A DNA stretch of 64,000 nucleotides from the NCBI RefSeq assembly GCF_017488845.2, contig NZ_CP083371.1, positions 434,001-498,000 of the forward strand. The letters run 5' to 3'. A program made the translations under genes and the position numbers. The stretch is from Ensifer canadensis. GTDB taxonomy: Bacteria > Pseudomonadota > Alphaproteobacteria > Rhizobiales > Rhizobiaceae. The notes under the pieces were generated by a model that was not told the origin of the DNA, searched no databases, and saw only the letters and a list, made by a program, of their open reading frames with translations. This document shows, in pieces, positions 39,688 through 47,621 of the stretch (position 1 is its first letter; every line of letters begins with the position of its first letter).

Positions 39688-42038
39688 GCGTTTGTGGCCT
39701 CTTGCCGGCCGGCAGTGAAGGATTGGCGCAGCGTTTGCGCCGCCGCGACCATGTTGACGAGCGCCGGGCGAACTTCCTCCCACCGCCTTGTTTTCAGCCC
39801 ACAATCCGGATTGACCCAGATCTGCGCCGGCGTCAGACCGTCGGTCGCCTGTTCGATCAGATGCACCATCTCGTTGACAGTGGGTACCCGCGGCGAGTGG
39901 ATGTCGTAGACGCCGGGGCCGATCTCGTTCGGATAGGCCTGATCGATAAAGGCGCCGAGCAGCTCCATCTTCGAGCGCGAGGTTTCGATGGAGATGACAT
40001 CGGCATCCATTGCCGCAATCGCCGCCATGATGTCGTTGAACTCCGAGTAGCACATGTGGGTGTGGATCTGGGTTTCGTCACCGACGCCGGAGGCGCTGAT
40101 GCGGAAGCACTCGACCGCCCAGTCGAGATAGGCCTTTCGATCGGCCTGTCTCAGTGGCAGTCCCTCGCGCAGCGCCGGTTCGTCGATCTGGATCACGGCG
40201 ATACCGGCCGTTTCCAGGTCGGTGACTTCGTCGCGCAGCGCCAGTGCGATCTGCCGGCATACGATCGACCGGGGCAGGTCGTCGCGCACGAACGACCATT
40301 GCAGCATCGTCACCGGGCCGGTGAGCATGCCCTTCATCGGCTTGTCCGTCAGCGACTGCGCATAGGTTGCCCAATCGACCGTCATCGGGTTCGGGCGCGA
40401 GACATCGCCGAAGATGATCGGCGGGCGTACGTAGCGCGAGCCGTAGCTCTGCACCCAACCGCTCTGAGTGAACCCATAGCCGGAGAGCTGCTCGCCGAAA
40501 TACTGCACCATGTCGTTGCGCTCGAATTCGCCGTGCACCAGCACCTCGATGCCGATTTCCTCCTGCCAGCGCACGGCCTTCTCCGTCTCCTGGCGCAGGT
40601 AGGCGAGGTAGTCGACATAGCTGAGCTCGCCCTTGGCATGCAGCGATCGTGCCTGGCGCACCTCTGACGTCTGCGGGAAGGAGCCGATCGTCGTCGTCGG
40701 GAAGAGCGGCAGTGCCAGCCTGTCTTCCTGCCGCCGCCGGCGCGTTGCAAAACTCGATTGACGGCGGCTGTCTGCTGCCGTCAGGTTCTTCAAGCGTCCG
40801 GCAACGAGTGGATCGTGGACCTTGAGCGAGGTCAGCCGTGCCTCGACCGCAGCAATCGATTTTGCAAAGACCTGCTCGGGATTGGCCAGGCCCGGCTCGA
40901 ATGCGCGGGCAAGCAGGCTGAGTTCGTCCAGCTTCTGCAGGGCGAAGGCAAGCCAGGAGACGAGCTCCGGATCGAGCGCTCGTTCGAGATCGAGGTCGAT
41001 TGGCACATGCAGCAGCGAGCACGATGGTGCAAGCTCGATACGATCGCGGCCATGCGCCTCGATCAACGGCTGCAGCCGGCGGAAGAGGCCGGCAAGATCG
41101 GTACGCCACACATTGCGGCCATCGACGACGCCGAGCGACAGCACAAGCTGTGCCGGTACCGTCTGAAGTAGCAAGTCGAGCTGTTGCGGCGCCCGCACGA
41201 GGTCGACATGCAGCCCGGCAACCGGCAGCGAAAGGGCTGTCGGCATGTTGTCACTGACCGCGCCGAAATAGGTCGCGAGCATGATTTTCAACTGCGGAAG
41301 TTCCGAGGCGAACGTCTGGTAGGTCAGCGCCAGCGCCTGGCGTTCCCGCTCAGTGAGATCGAGCACCAGGCATGGCTCGTCGATCTGCACCCATTCGACG
41401 CCGGCTTCCCCAAGCTCGGTGAAAAGCTTCGTATAAACAGGCAGCAGCCGCTCGATCAGATTGATGGTGTCGAATCCGCCGGCAAGCGCCTTGCCCAGTT
41501 TCAGGAAGGTGACGGGGCCGAGGACGACAGGGCGGGTGACATGCCCGAGCGCCTTGGCTTCGAGGAAGGCGTCAAGCGGCGCATTGCTCGTCAGCTCGAA
41601 GCGCTGATCCTCCGCGAATTCCGGAACCATGTAGTGGTAGTTCGTGTCGAACCACTTGGTCATCTCCAGCGCCTGGTTGCCCCCGTCGGGCCCGCCATGC
41701 GTGCAACCGGACGCGCAGGCGGCAGTCGTCGAACCGCGCGCCATGGCGAAATAGGCGTCGAGGTCGACCGGGCCGCCCTTCCAGCCATAGGCCGGTGGCA
41801 CCGCACCAACCAGCACTGATGTGTCGAGAACCTGGTCGTAAAGCGAGAAGTCGTTCGATGGAATGATCTGGATCCCACGCGCCTTTTGCGCGGCCCAGTT
41901 TTCGGCCCGCAGCCTGGCGGCGACGTCGAGCAGGTCCTGTCTCTCGATCTTGCCGGCCCAATAACGCTCCAGCGCGAACTTCAGTTCACGGTGGCTGCCG
42001 ATACGTGGAAAGCCGAGATTGGCTGTCTTGATGGTCAT
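39684..42038 (-). CDS. metE: Cobalamin-independent methionine synthase
   Basis: A 784-residue MetE. The N-terminal half begins TANLGFPRIGSHRELKFALE; the C-terminal catalytic half has TTTIGSFPQT and LVHGEFERNDMVQYFGE. Zinc ligands are visible in HTHMCYSEF (His and Cys) and NPDCGLKTR (Cys). It transfers a methyl group from 5-methyltetrahydrofolate (polyglutamate) to homocysteine without B12. The start follows TAAGGAA; an upstream in-frame ATG at 42083 lacks a site. It lies 115 bases after a cobalamin aptamer and overlaps the thioesterase gene by ATGA. It should be expressed when B12 is low, backing up a MetH elsewhere. Confidence 0.97.
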   Translation of the reverse strand: MTIKTANLGFPRIGSHRELKFALERYWAGKIERQDLLDVAARLRAENWAAQKARGIQIIPSNDFSLYDQVLDTSVLVGAVPPAYGWKGGPVDLDAYFAMARGSTTAACASGCTHGGPDGGNQALEMTKWFDTNYHYMVPEFAEDQRFELTSNAPLDAFLEAKALGHVTRPVVLGPVTFLKLGKALAGGFDTINLIERLLPVYTKLFTELGEAGVEWVQIDEPCLVLDLTERERQALALTYQTFASELPQLKIMLATYFGAVSDNMPTALSLPVAGLHVDLVRAPQQLDLLLQTVPAQLVLSLGVVDGRNVWRTDLAGLFRRLQPLIEAHGRDRIELAPSCSLLHVPIDLDLERALDPELVSWLAFALQKLDELSLLARAFEPGLANPEQVFAKSIAAVEARLTSLKVHDPLVAGRLKNLTAADSRRQSSFATRRRRQEDRLALPLFPTTTIGSFPQTSEVRQARSLHAKGELSYVDYLAYLRQETEKAVRWQEEIGIEVLVHGEFERNDMVQYFGEQLSGYGFTQSGWVQSYGSRYVRPPIIFGDVSRPNPMTVDWATYAQSLTDKPMKGMLTGPVTMLQWSFVRDDLPRSIVCRQIALALRDEVTDLETAGIAVIQIDEPALREGLPLRQADRKAYLDWAVECFRISASGVGDETQIHTHMCYSEFNDIMAAIAAMDADVISIETSRSKMELLGAFIDQAYPNEIGPGVYDIHSPRVPTVNEMVHLIEQATDGLTPAQIWVNPDCGLKTRRWEEVRPALVNMVAAAQTLRQSFTAGRQEATNA

Positions 42039-42153
42039 TTCCTTACCCCGAAGGTTGTGGGCAAGGCTTTGAATGCGACGCATCCACGACCGAGACTGGC
42101 TCGCTCGTCAAGGCGACACATCGGACACCCCGCCCGTGGACGTTATCTATCGC
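42039..42153 (-). promoter_or_regulatory. metE leader with element shared with the nrdH leader
   Basis: 115 bases between the aptamer and the metE start. Its first part, 42122-42144, is identical over 23 bases to 38494-38516 behind the other aptamer and contains GCGGGG in the sense strand, able to pair with the aptamer core CCCCGC. No T-rich terminator follows, so control by ribosome access or by alternative pairing is likelier than simple termination. Confidence 0.5.
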
Positions 42154-42343
42154 GGCAGGTCTCCTGGCTTGCGGGTCAACACGAACCGTCCCGTCTTCCC
42201 GAGGCGTCTCCCTCAGTGACATCATTGGACGACCGCTCGCCGCTTACAGTTGCGGGGGCAGCTCCGGCATGAGCGCCTTGCAGCGCCGCACCGAATTCCC
42301 TCTTAGCTCCGGCCTGTCGTCAGACGAGCCGCAGAACCACGAT
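42154..42343 (-). ncRNA. Cobalamin riboswitch upstream of metE
   Basis: The minus strand contains GGGAATTCGGTGCGGCG (about 42284-42300), GAGCTGCCCCCGCAACTGTAAGCGG, GTCACTG and AGCCAGGAGACCTGCC (42154-42169), the ordered conserved blocks of the cobalamin aptamer. It controls metE and the overlapping thioesterase gene. Boundaries are set by the conserved 3' block and by the predicted transcription start. Confidence 0.94.
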
Positions 42344-42349
42344 TGTTCG

Positions 42350-42378
42350 ACAATGCCCCGCAAAGTCGACGGCGTCAA
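42350..42378 (-). promoter_or_regulatory. Promoter of the metE riboswitch RNA
   Basis: TTGACG (42373-42378) and CATTGT (42350-42355) on the minus strand are 17 bases apart; the same TTGACG -35 is used before the nrd riboswitch. The start site would fall at about 42343, at the aptamer 5' end. Confidence 0.55.
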
Positions 42379-42394
42379 TCGTATAAAGAAATGT

Positions 42395-42688
42395 TTATGT
42401 CTTTATTTTCTCCATTCGGCCGAGGTCGAAAGCTTGTCGCGAGGGCGGCGACGCGACTTCATCATTTGGCGTCTGCGGCGAAAGGGCACCGCCCGGATCA
42501 GAGCCCGCTACGTGCTGCCACGGATCAGCAACATCGCCCGCGCGCGCCCGGATGCTGTCATTGTCTCGCGTCAGGCCGATGTCCCTCAGTTGGAACTCGC
42601 TGAATGTATCGATGGTCGTCGTGGCGTCGGCAGCTCTCTTGGCCGAAGTCCAGACGTGGAGGATGATCGATCGCAGTGCGCTAAGCAT
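42395..42688 (-). CDS. Small DUF1127-type protein
   Basis: A 97-residue protein. Residues about 23-47 (TTTIDTFSEFQLRDIGLTRDNDSIRA) match the short, Arg-containing DUF1127 (YjiS-like) motif with its typical L-x-D-I-G-L-(T/S)-R core. The C-terminal tail of about 45 residues is unstructured-looking and unusual. DUF1127 proteins in alphaproteobacteria are implicated in RNA turnover and phosphate or carbon adaptation, but this one is unstudied. It is divergent from the LysR gene at 42801, a placement that suggests control by it. Confidence 0.75.
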   Translation of the reverse strand: MLSALRSIILHVWTSAKRAADATTTIDTFSEFQLRDIGLTRDNDSIRARAGDVADPWQHVAGSDPGGALSPQTPNDEVASPPSRQAFDLGRMEKIKT

Positions 42689-42721
42689 TGCTAACCCCTT
42701 CAGTTCTGTGGTGATGTGTTC

Positions 42722-42769
42722 GCGAGAAAATTGAGGATTTTGGTGGTTTCGCGCAAAGCGATTTCTCGC
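42722..42769. promoter_or_regulatory. Inverted repeat between DUF1127 and LysR genes
   Basis: GCGAGAAA (42722-42729) and TTTCTCGC (42762-42769) form a perfect 8-base inverted repeat with 32 bases between, inside the divergent gap. The arms are about four helical turns apart, as in tetrameric LysR binding to two sites. It is a candidate LysR box only. Confidence 0.4.
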
Positions 42770-42800
42770 ATGCTGCCATAAAGAATGCTTATCTCACTTC

Positions 42801-43763
42801 ATGAGCAAGATTCCCCCCATGAGTGCGGTGCGCGCGTTCGAGGCCGCAGCCAGGCACTTGAGTTTCACCCGCGCGGCGCAGGAGCTCGGCATGACGCAAG
42901 CCGCTGTCAGCTATCAAATCCGACTGCTGGAGGACCGCACCGGCACGCCGCTGTTTGTCCGTCTGCCGCGGGAAGTGCGCTTGACGGCTGCCGGACGGCA
43001 GCTTGCGCCGAAGGTGACCGAGGCGCTCGATCTACTGGGTACGGCGTTCTCCGAGATTGCCGACAAGACCGAGCATCACCTGCACATCTCGGTACTGCCA
43101 ACCGTCGTCTCAAGTTGGCTTGGTTCCAGGCTCGCCTCGTTTCAGACAGCCCATCCAAACATCAGCATTCGCGTGCACATGTCCACGGAGCTGATCGACT
43201 TCAAGCGCGATGCGATTGATCTCGTGGTGCGCAGCGGCAACGGCGACTGGTCGGGCAATGAAGTGTTTCCTCTTTTCCCGATCGAATACATGCCCGTCTG
43301 TACGCCGACGTTCCTGGAAAAACATCAGCTGAAGGATCCGGCCGACGTTCTCACGGTGAGGCGCTTCGGCAACGCCAGCTGGTGGCGGCGCTGGATGACC
43401 GAAGCGGGCGTGGAACCGCCGGCCAGCAATGGCACTGAGCTGATCTTCGACGTCCAGGCAATGGATGTGGCCACCACATTGCTCGATCATGGCATTGCCA
43501 TGGTCGTCTCCACCTTTGTGATTGAGGAGCTTCGCAGCGGAAAACTCGTCCGGCCGTTCAACCATGTGGTCAGGGATGGCCGTGCCTATTGGCTGGTCTA
43601 TCCGCAAAGCCACCGGCGGCAGAACAAGATCCAGGTGTTTCGCGAGTGGATCATTGCCGAAGCCGCCACATCGAACGCGCAGCTGGCCGCCGTGGCCGGA
43701 GAGCTTCCCTCGGTACGGTCTCAAGCCGAGATCGGTGCGAGCGCGCTCATAAGACCTGAATAG
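42801..43763 (+). CDS. LysR-family transcriptional regulator (GcvA-like)
   Basis: A 320-residue LysR protein. The helix-turn-helix reads SAVRAFEAAARHLSFTRAAQELGMTQAAVSYQIRLLE (about 8-44), very like GcvA. The effector domain follows from about residue 95 and includes ISVLPTVVSSWLGSRL. It is divergent from a DUF1127 gene and convergent with, and overlapping by 43 bases, the racemase gene on the other strand. Its target could be the DUF1127 gene, itself, or the racemase/importer group. No strong ribosome site was seen before the ATG. Confidence 0.88.
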   Translation: MSKIPPMSAVRAFEAAARHLSFTRAAQELGMTQAAVSYQIRLLEDRTGTPLFVRLPREVRLTAAGRQLAPKVTEALDLLGTAFSEIADKTEHHLHISVLPTVVSSWLGSRLASFQTAHPNISIRVHMSTELIDFKRDAIDLVVRSGNGDWSGNEVFPLFPIEYMPVCTPTFLEKHQLKDPADVLTVRRFGNASWWRRWMTEAGVEPPASNGTELIFDVQAMDVATTLLDHGIAMVVSTFVIEELRSGKLVRPFNHVVRDGRAYWLVYPQSHRRQNKIQVFREWIIAEAATSNAQLAAVAGELPSVRSQAEIGASALIRPE

Positions 43764-44458
43764 GATTTGCTGAGCGGCGGAGCATAGGAGCCGCGCTTGC
43801 TGGTCGTCAGTCCTTGCGACACCAACGCCTCGGCCTGCTTGACGGCTGCCGATACGCCATCAATGACCGGAACGCCGTATTCGGCTTGAAGTGCGCGCGC
43901 AAGATCGGCCATCCCGGCGCAGCCAAGCACGATCGCCTCGGCGCCGTCCTCAACGAGCGCCAGCTCGATTTCGCATCGCAGCTTCGCCAACGCGGGCGAA
44001 GCCTTGTCCTCAAGCTGCAGCACCGGGATGTCCGCAGCGCGAACCTTCGTCCGGGCACTCATCCCATAGCGTATGACCAGGTTCTCGATAAGCACACGCG
44101 ACCGCTCGAGTGTGGTTACGACGGTGAAACGCTGAGCAAGCATGGCGGCCGTCGCCACAGCGGATTCGCAAAGCCCGACCACGGGGATGCGGGCAAGCGC
44201 GCGGGCTGCTTCCAGACCAGTATCGTCGAAGCATGCGATGACGGCGGCGTTGGCGCCTGCCGCTTCGCCGTCCCGGATTTCGGTGAGCACGCCCGGAAGC
44301 GCGATCGCGCCATCATAGTGGCCTTCGATCGAAGCCGGTCCGGACTTGGACGTCCTCGCGATGATCTCCGTGTTCGGGCCCGCGACGGCGCGGGCTGCGG
44401 CCGCCGCCTTCTCGGTCATGGATAGGGTGGTGTTCGGATTGACGATCAGAATGCGCAT
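43721..44458 (-). CDS. Asp/Glu/hydantoin-family racemase
   Basis: A 245-residue protein of the Asp/Glu racemase superfamily, close to hydantoin racemases. It starts MRILIVNPNTTLSMTE, has IACFDDTGLEAAR with one region of the catalytic pair, and AIVLGCAGMADLA with the second catalytic Cys; the usual first Cys position (in ACFDD) is present. It would invert the stereocentre of a hydantoin, allantoin or amino acid derivative. It begins five bases after a polyamine-type ABC permease in one operon, so the importer probably brings in its substrate or precursor. Confidence 0.85.
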   Translation of the reverse strand: MRILIVNPNTTLSMTEKAAAAARAVAGPNTEIIARTSKSGPASIEGHYDGAIALPGVLTEIRDGEAAGANAAVIACFDDTGLEAARALARIPVVGLCESAVATAAMLAQRFTVVTTLERSRVLIENLVIRYGMSARTKVRAADIPVLQLEDKASPALAKLRCEIELALVEDGAEAIVLGCAGMADLARALQAEYGVPVIDGVSAAVKQAEALVSQGLTTSKRGSYAPPLSKSYSGLMSALAPISA

Positions 44459-44463
44459 CGAAC

Positions 44464-45285
44464 CTAGCTCATTTTTACCTGCCGCCGACGAAGCGTCAGA
44501 ATGACGGCAAGCGCGACGAGGATGGTGGTGAAGGAGAAGAGCGTCGTGACCGTGCCCAGCGCGTAAAGCACCGGCGTCGTCACATTGGTGGTCATTCCGT
44601 AGATTTCCAATGGCAGGGTGTTGTAGCTGCCCGAGGTCATCAGTGTACGGGCGAACTCGTCGTAGGAAAGGGTGAAGCCGAAGAGGCCGACCCCGATCAG
44701 GCTCGGCGCTATCATCGGCAGCACCACATGCCGAAACGTCTGCCACGGGGTGGCGCCGAGATCGCGGGCCGCCTCTTCATAGGCCGGCGAAAAGCGGTTG
44801 AAGACGGCAAACATGATCAAGACGCCAAAGGGTAGGGTCCAGGTAAGATGTGCGCCGAAGCCGGAGGAATACCAGGCGGGCTTCAGGCCAAACTGCTGGA
44901 AGACGACACCGATCCCGAGCGAGATGATGATCGAGGGCACGACCAGGCTGGCAACGGTCAGGTAGAAGAGGGCCGTCGCCCCCTTGAAGCGGTGGCGAAA
45001 GGCAAGGCCGGCGAGGAGCGCCACGACGACGTTGACCACCATCACCATCAGTCCCAGCGTGAATGAGCGGCGGAAGGACGCGCCGAAGTCGCCGACCGCC
45101 TGTTTCTCGAAGAGATTGTAGAACCAGTGCAGCGATAGTCCGTTCAACGGAAATGTGAGACCGCCATTCGGCCCCTGAAAGGACAGGATCAGCACCGCCG
45201 ACAACGGCCCGTAGAGAAACAGCACGAACAGGGCGAAGAAGCCCGCGAGCAGGTAGAATTCAAGGGTGCGCCGCTCATGGTTCAT
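44464..45285 (-). CDS. Polyamine/opine-type ABC importer permease (PotC-like)
   Basis: A 273-residue inner-membrane permease with six predicted helices and the EAARDLGATPWQTFRHVVLPMIAPS loop that docks to the ATPase. It belongs to the PotC/CysW group. The start was set at the ATG after AAAGGAAC; an in-frame ATG/GTG eight codons upstream overlaps the preceding gene more. It is the second permease of an operon ordered ATPase, binding protein, permease, permease, racemase. Confidence 0.88.
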   Translation of the reverse strand: MNHERRTLEFYLLAGFFALFVLFLYGPLSAVLILSFQGPNGGLTFPLNGLSLHWFYNLFEKQAVGDFGASFRRSFTLGLMVMVVNVVVALLAGLAFRHRFKGATALFYLTVASLVVPSIIISLGIGVVFQQFGLKPAWYSSGFGAHLTWTLPFGVLIMFAVFNRFSPAYEEAARDLGATPWQTFRHVVLPMIAPSLIGVGLFGFTLSYDEFARTLMTSGSYNTLPLEIYGMTTNVTTPVLYALGTVTTLFSFTTILVALAVILTLRRRQVKMS

Positions 45286-45286
45286 C

Positions 45287-46201
45287 TCAGAGTTCCTTTC
45301 GGATATCAACGACCCGAAGGATCGCGGCGACCATCAGGAGCACGACGATCAGCAGCACTACCGCATTGGCGGCCGCAGCCGGATATTGCAGCAGTGACAT
45401 CTGGTTCTTCATCATCAGCGCGACCGAAGCGCTCTGTCCGCCCGACATAACTTGAACCGTCGAGAAGTCGGCCATGACGAGGGTGACGACGAAGATCGAG
45501 CCGATGGCGATGCCGGGCTTGGCGAGTGGCAGGATGACGTTCCAGAGCACTTGCCGGCCGCTGGCGCCGCAGTCGCGCGCCGCTTCGATCAGCGAACGGT
45601 CAATGCGCATCAGCGTGTTGAAGATCGGCGTCACCATGAAGAGCGTATTGAGGTGAACCATGGCAAGCACGACAGCAAAATCGGAATAGAGCAGCCACTC
45701 GATCGGTTGCGGAATGATGCCGAGGTCGATCAGCGTCGAATTGACGAGGCCATTGCGTCCAAGCACCGGGATCCAGGAGATCATGCGGATGATGTTCGAG
45801 GTTAGAAACGGCACGGTGCAGATGAGGAAGAGCACCATCTGCATGGTCGTCGTGCGCACGTGGAATGCGAGGAAATAGGCGGCCCAGAAGCCGATCAAGA
45901 GTGTGAGGCACCAGACGAGGGCGGTGAATTTCAACGTGTTGAGATAGGTCTTCCACGTCACCCACGAACCGAGCGTGTCGACATAGTTCATGGTCAGGAA
46001 GTCCGGATAAAGCCCGGCAAAGTCGTAGTCCCAGAAGCTGACGACAAGAACCGTCAGGATCGGCAGCACGAAGAAGAACCCGAGAATGAGGATGAGCGGC
46101 AGCGCCTGCAGATAGGCGCCCAGCCTTTGCAGCCAAGCACGGACACTGCTGGGTCTACCGGCCAAGGCCTCCGATGGCTGCGAAATTGCCACTACCGCCA
46201 T
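45287..46201 (-). CDS. Polyamine/opine-type ABC importer permease (PotB-like)
   Basis: A 304-residue inner-membrane permease with six predicted helices and the docking loop EAARDCGASGRQVLWNVILPLAKPG. It groups with PotB-type subunits, the partner of the PotC-like permease that follows it by one base. The start ATG at 46201 is preceded by a GAGAGGATG site. The substrate is unknown; the adjoining racemase suggests a chiral amide or hydantoin rather than putrescine (inference). Confidence 0.88.
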   Translation of the reverse strand: MAVVAISQPSEALAGRPSSVRAWLQRLGAYLQALPLILILGFFFVLPILTVLVVSFWDYDFAGLYPDFLTMNYVDTLGSWVTWKTYLNTLKFTALVWCLTLLIGFWAAYFLAFHVRTTTMQMVLFLICTVPFLTSNIIRMISWIPVLGRNGLVNSTLIDLGIIPQPIEWLLYSDFAVVLAMVHLNTLFMVTPIFNTLMRIDRSLIEAARDCGASGRQVLWNVILPLAKPGIAIGSIFVVTLVMADFSTVQVMSGGQSASVALMMKNQMSLLQYPAAAANAVVLLIVVLLMVAAILRVVDIRKEL

Positions 46202-46234
46202 TGTTCATCCTCTCGCGTTGCTCGTCAGGTTCCG

Positions 46235-46275
46235 CTCGCTGCGGGCGGCCCCATTCGAGGGCGCGCCGCAGCGAG
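46235..46275 (-). terminator. Intercistronic hairpin after the PotD-like binding protein
   Basis: Ten-base arms CTCGCTGCGG (46235-46244) and CCGCAGCGAG (46266-46275) flank a 21-base GC-rich loop in the gap between the binding protein and the first permease. This is the same position as the hairpins at 1106 and 28746. Confidence 0.5.
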
Positions 46276-46290
46276 GGCGTTTCGTCTGCC

Positions 46291-47589
46291 TCAAGCCGCG
46301 ATGAACTCGTTCCAGCGCTTGATCATGTAGCGATCCTCATCCATGACCGAGTTCCAGCAGGCGACCTTGCCCATGCGGTCTTCGAAGGAGCCGCCATCGC
46401 GCACGGCACCGGCCTTCTCCATGACCTTGCCCTCCGGCGAGAGGATATCGCCCTTTGCCGGCTTGCCCTCGACCCAGTAACCCCACTCGTCCTCGGACAT
46501 GAAGCCCTTGGCCGTGTCCATGGCGGCCGAATAGTAGCCCTGACGGTTGAGATAGGCGCCGACCCAGCCCGACAGGTACCAGTTGATGTATTCATAGGCC
46601 GCGTCGAGCTGGGCGCCCTGGAGATGAGCGGCAAGGCCGAGGCCGCCACCCCAGGCGCGATAGCCTTCCTTGAGCGGCTGGTATTTGCACGCGATCCCCT
46701 TCGAGCGGACGGCGGCGACGGCCGGTGACCACATGGACTGGATCACCACTTCACCGGAGGCCATCAGGTTGACGCTCTCGTCGAAGGATTTCCAGAAAGC
46801 GCGGAACTGACCGTCCTGCTTGGCCTTAATGAGGAAGTCGATCGTCTGGTCGATCTCATCCGTCGTCATGTTGCCCTTGTCGGCATATTTGACGTTGCCC
46901 AAGGCTTCCATGATCATGGCGGCATCCATGATGCCGATTGACGGGATGTTGAGGATCGCGGCCTTGCCCTTGAAGGCCGGATCCATGATGTCGGCCCAGC
47001 TCGTGATGTCGCGGCCGACGAGATCCGGGCGGATGCCGAGGGTATCGGCATTGTAGATCGTCGGAATGAGCGTCATCCACTGGGTCGGCGACTTCGCGAA
47101 GGTCCTGGAAGCCTGCGCCTCGACAAAGCCGACGGTGTGCGGGGCGGTGCCTTGGGCGATAATGCTTTCGGGCTTCAGCTTGCCGTCGATGAACAGCGGG
47201 ACGATCTTGTCGTAGTACTTGATTTTCGAGACATCCATCGGCTGCATCACTCCGGCCGGGAAGACCTTCTTGGCGATCCAGTATTCGATGTCGGCGATGT
47301 CGTAGGAATCGGGCTGCGTCACTGCCCGCTGGGCCGCGGCGTCCGAATCCGTCGCAGTCATTTCCAGTGTGATGCCGAGATCCTGTTTGCACTTCTCGGC
47401 AATGGCATTGATGTTGGAAACGCCGGTGCCGAACTGGCGCAGCGTGATCGGGTTTTGCGCCCAGATCGTCGGAAAGCCGGTGATCGCCCCGGACCCGGCA
47501 ATCGCGCCGATTGCCGCCGCACCGGTCTTGAGCAGCGTGCGTCGGGACAGGCCCTCCTTCGAGGTCTTCGGTGTAGTTTCATTCGTCAT
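46291..47589 (-). CDS. Polyamine-type ABC importer substrate-binding protein (Tat-exported)
   Basis: A 432-residue binding protein with a Tat signal: SRRTLLKTGAAAIGAIAGSG (residues about 15-34), so it is probably exported folded. The mature part (PITLRQFGTGVSN, PDSYDIADIEYWIAKKVFPAG, GYRAWGGGLGLAAH) matches family-1 extracellular solute-binding proteins of the PotD/AfuA kind. The start is uncertain: this ATG has AAGGGGAA upstream, while the in-frame ATG at 47625 overlaps the ATPase stop in the coupling form ATGA. Confidence 0.85.
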   Translation of the reverse strand: MTNETTPKTSKEGLSRRTLLKTGAAAIGAIAGSGAITGFPTIWAQNPITLRQFGTGVSNINAIAEKCKQDLGITLEMTATDSDAAAQRAVTQPDSYDIADIEYWIAKKVFPAGVMQPMDVSKIKYYDKIVPLFIDGKLKPESIIAQGTAPHTVGFVEAQASRTFAKSPTQWMTLIPTIYNADTLGIRPDLVGRDITSWADIMDPAFKGKAAILNIPSIGIMDAAMIMEALGNVKYADKGNMTTDEIDQTIDFLIKAKQDGQFRAFWKSFDESVNLMASGEVVIQSMWSPAVAAVRSKGIACKYQPLKEGYRAWGGGLGLAAHLQGAQLDAAYEYINWYLSGWVGAYLNRQGYYSAAMDTAKGFMSEDEWGYWVEGKPAKGDILSPEGKVMEKAGAVRDGGSFEDRMGKVACWNSVMDEDRYMIKRWNEFIAA

Positions 47590-47621
47590 GCGCAGTTCCC
47601 CTTTTTTTGATGGTTGGTCAC

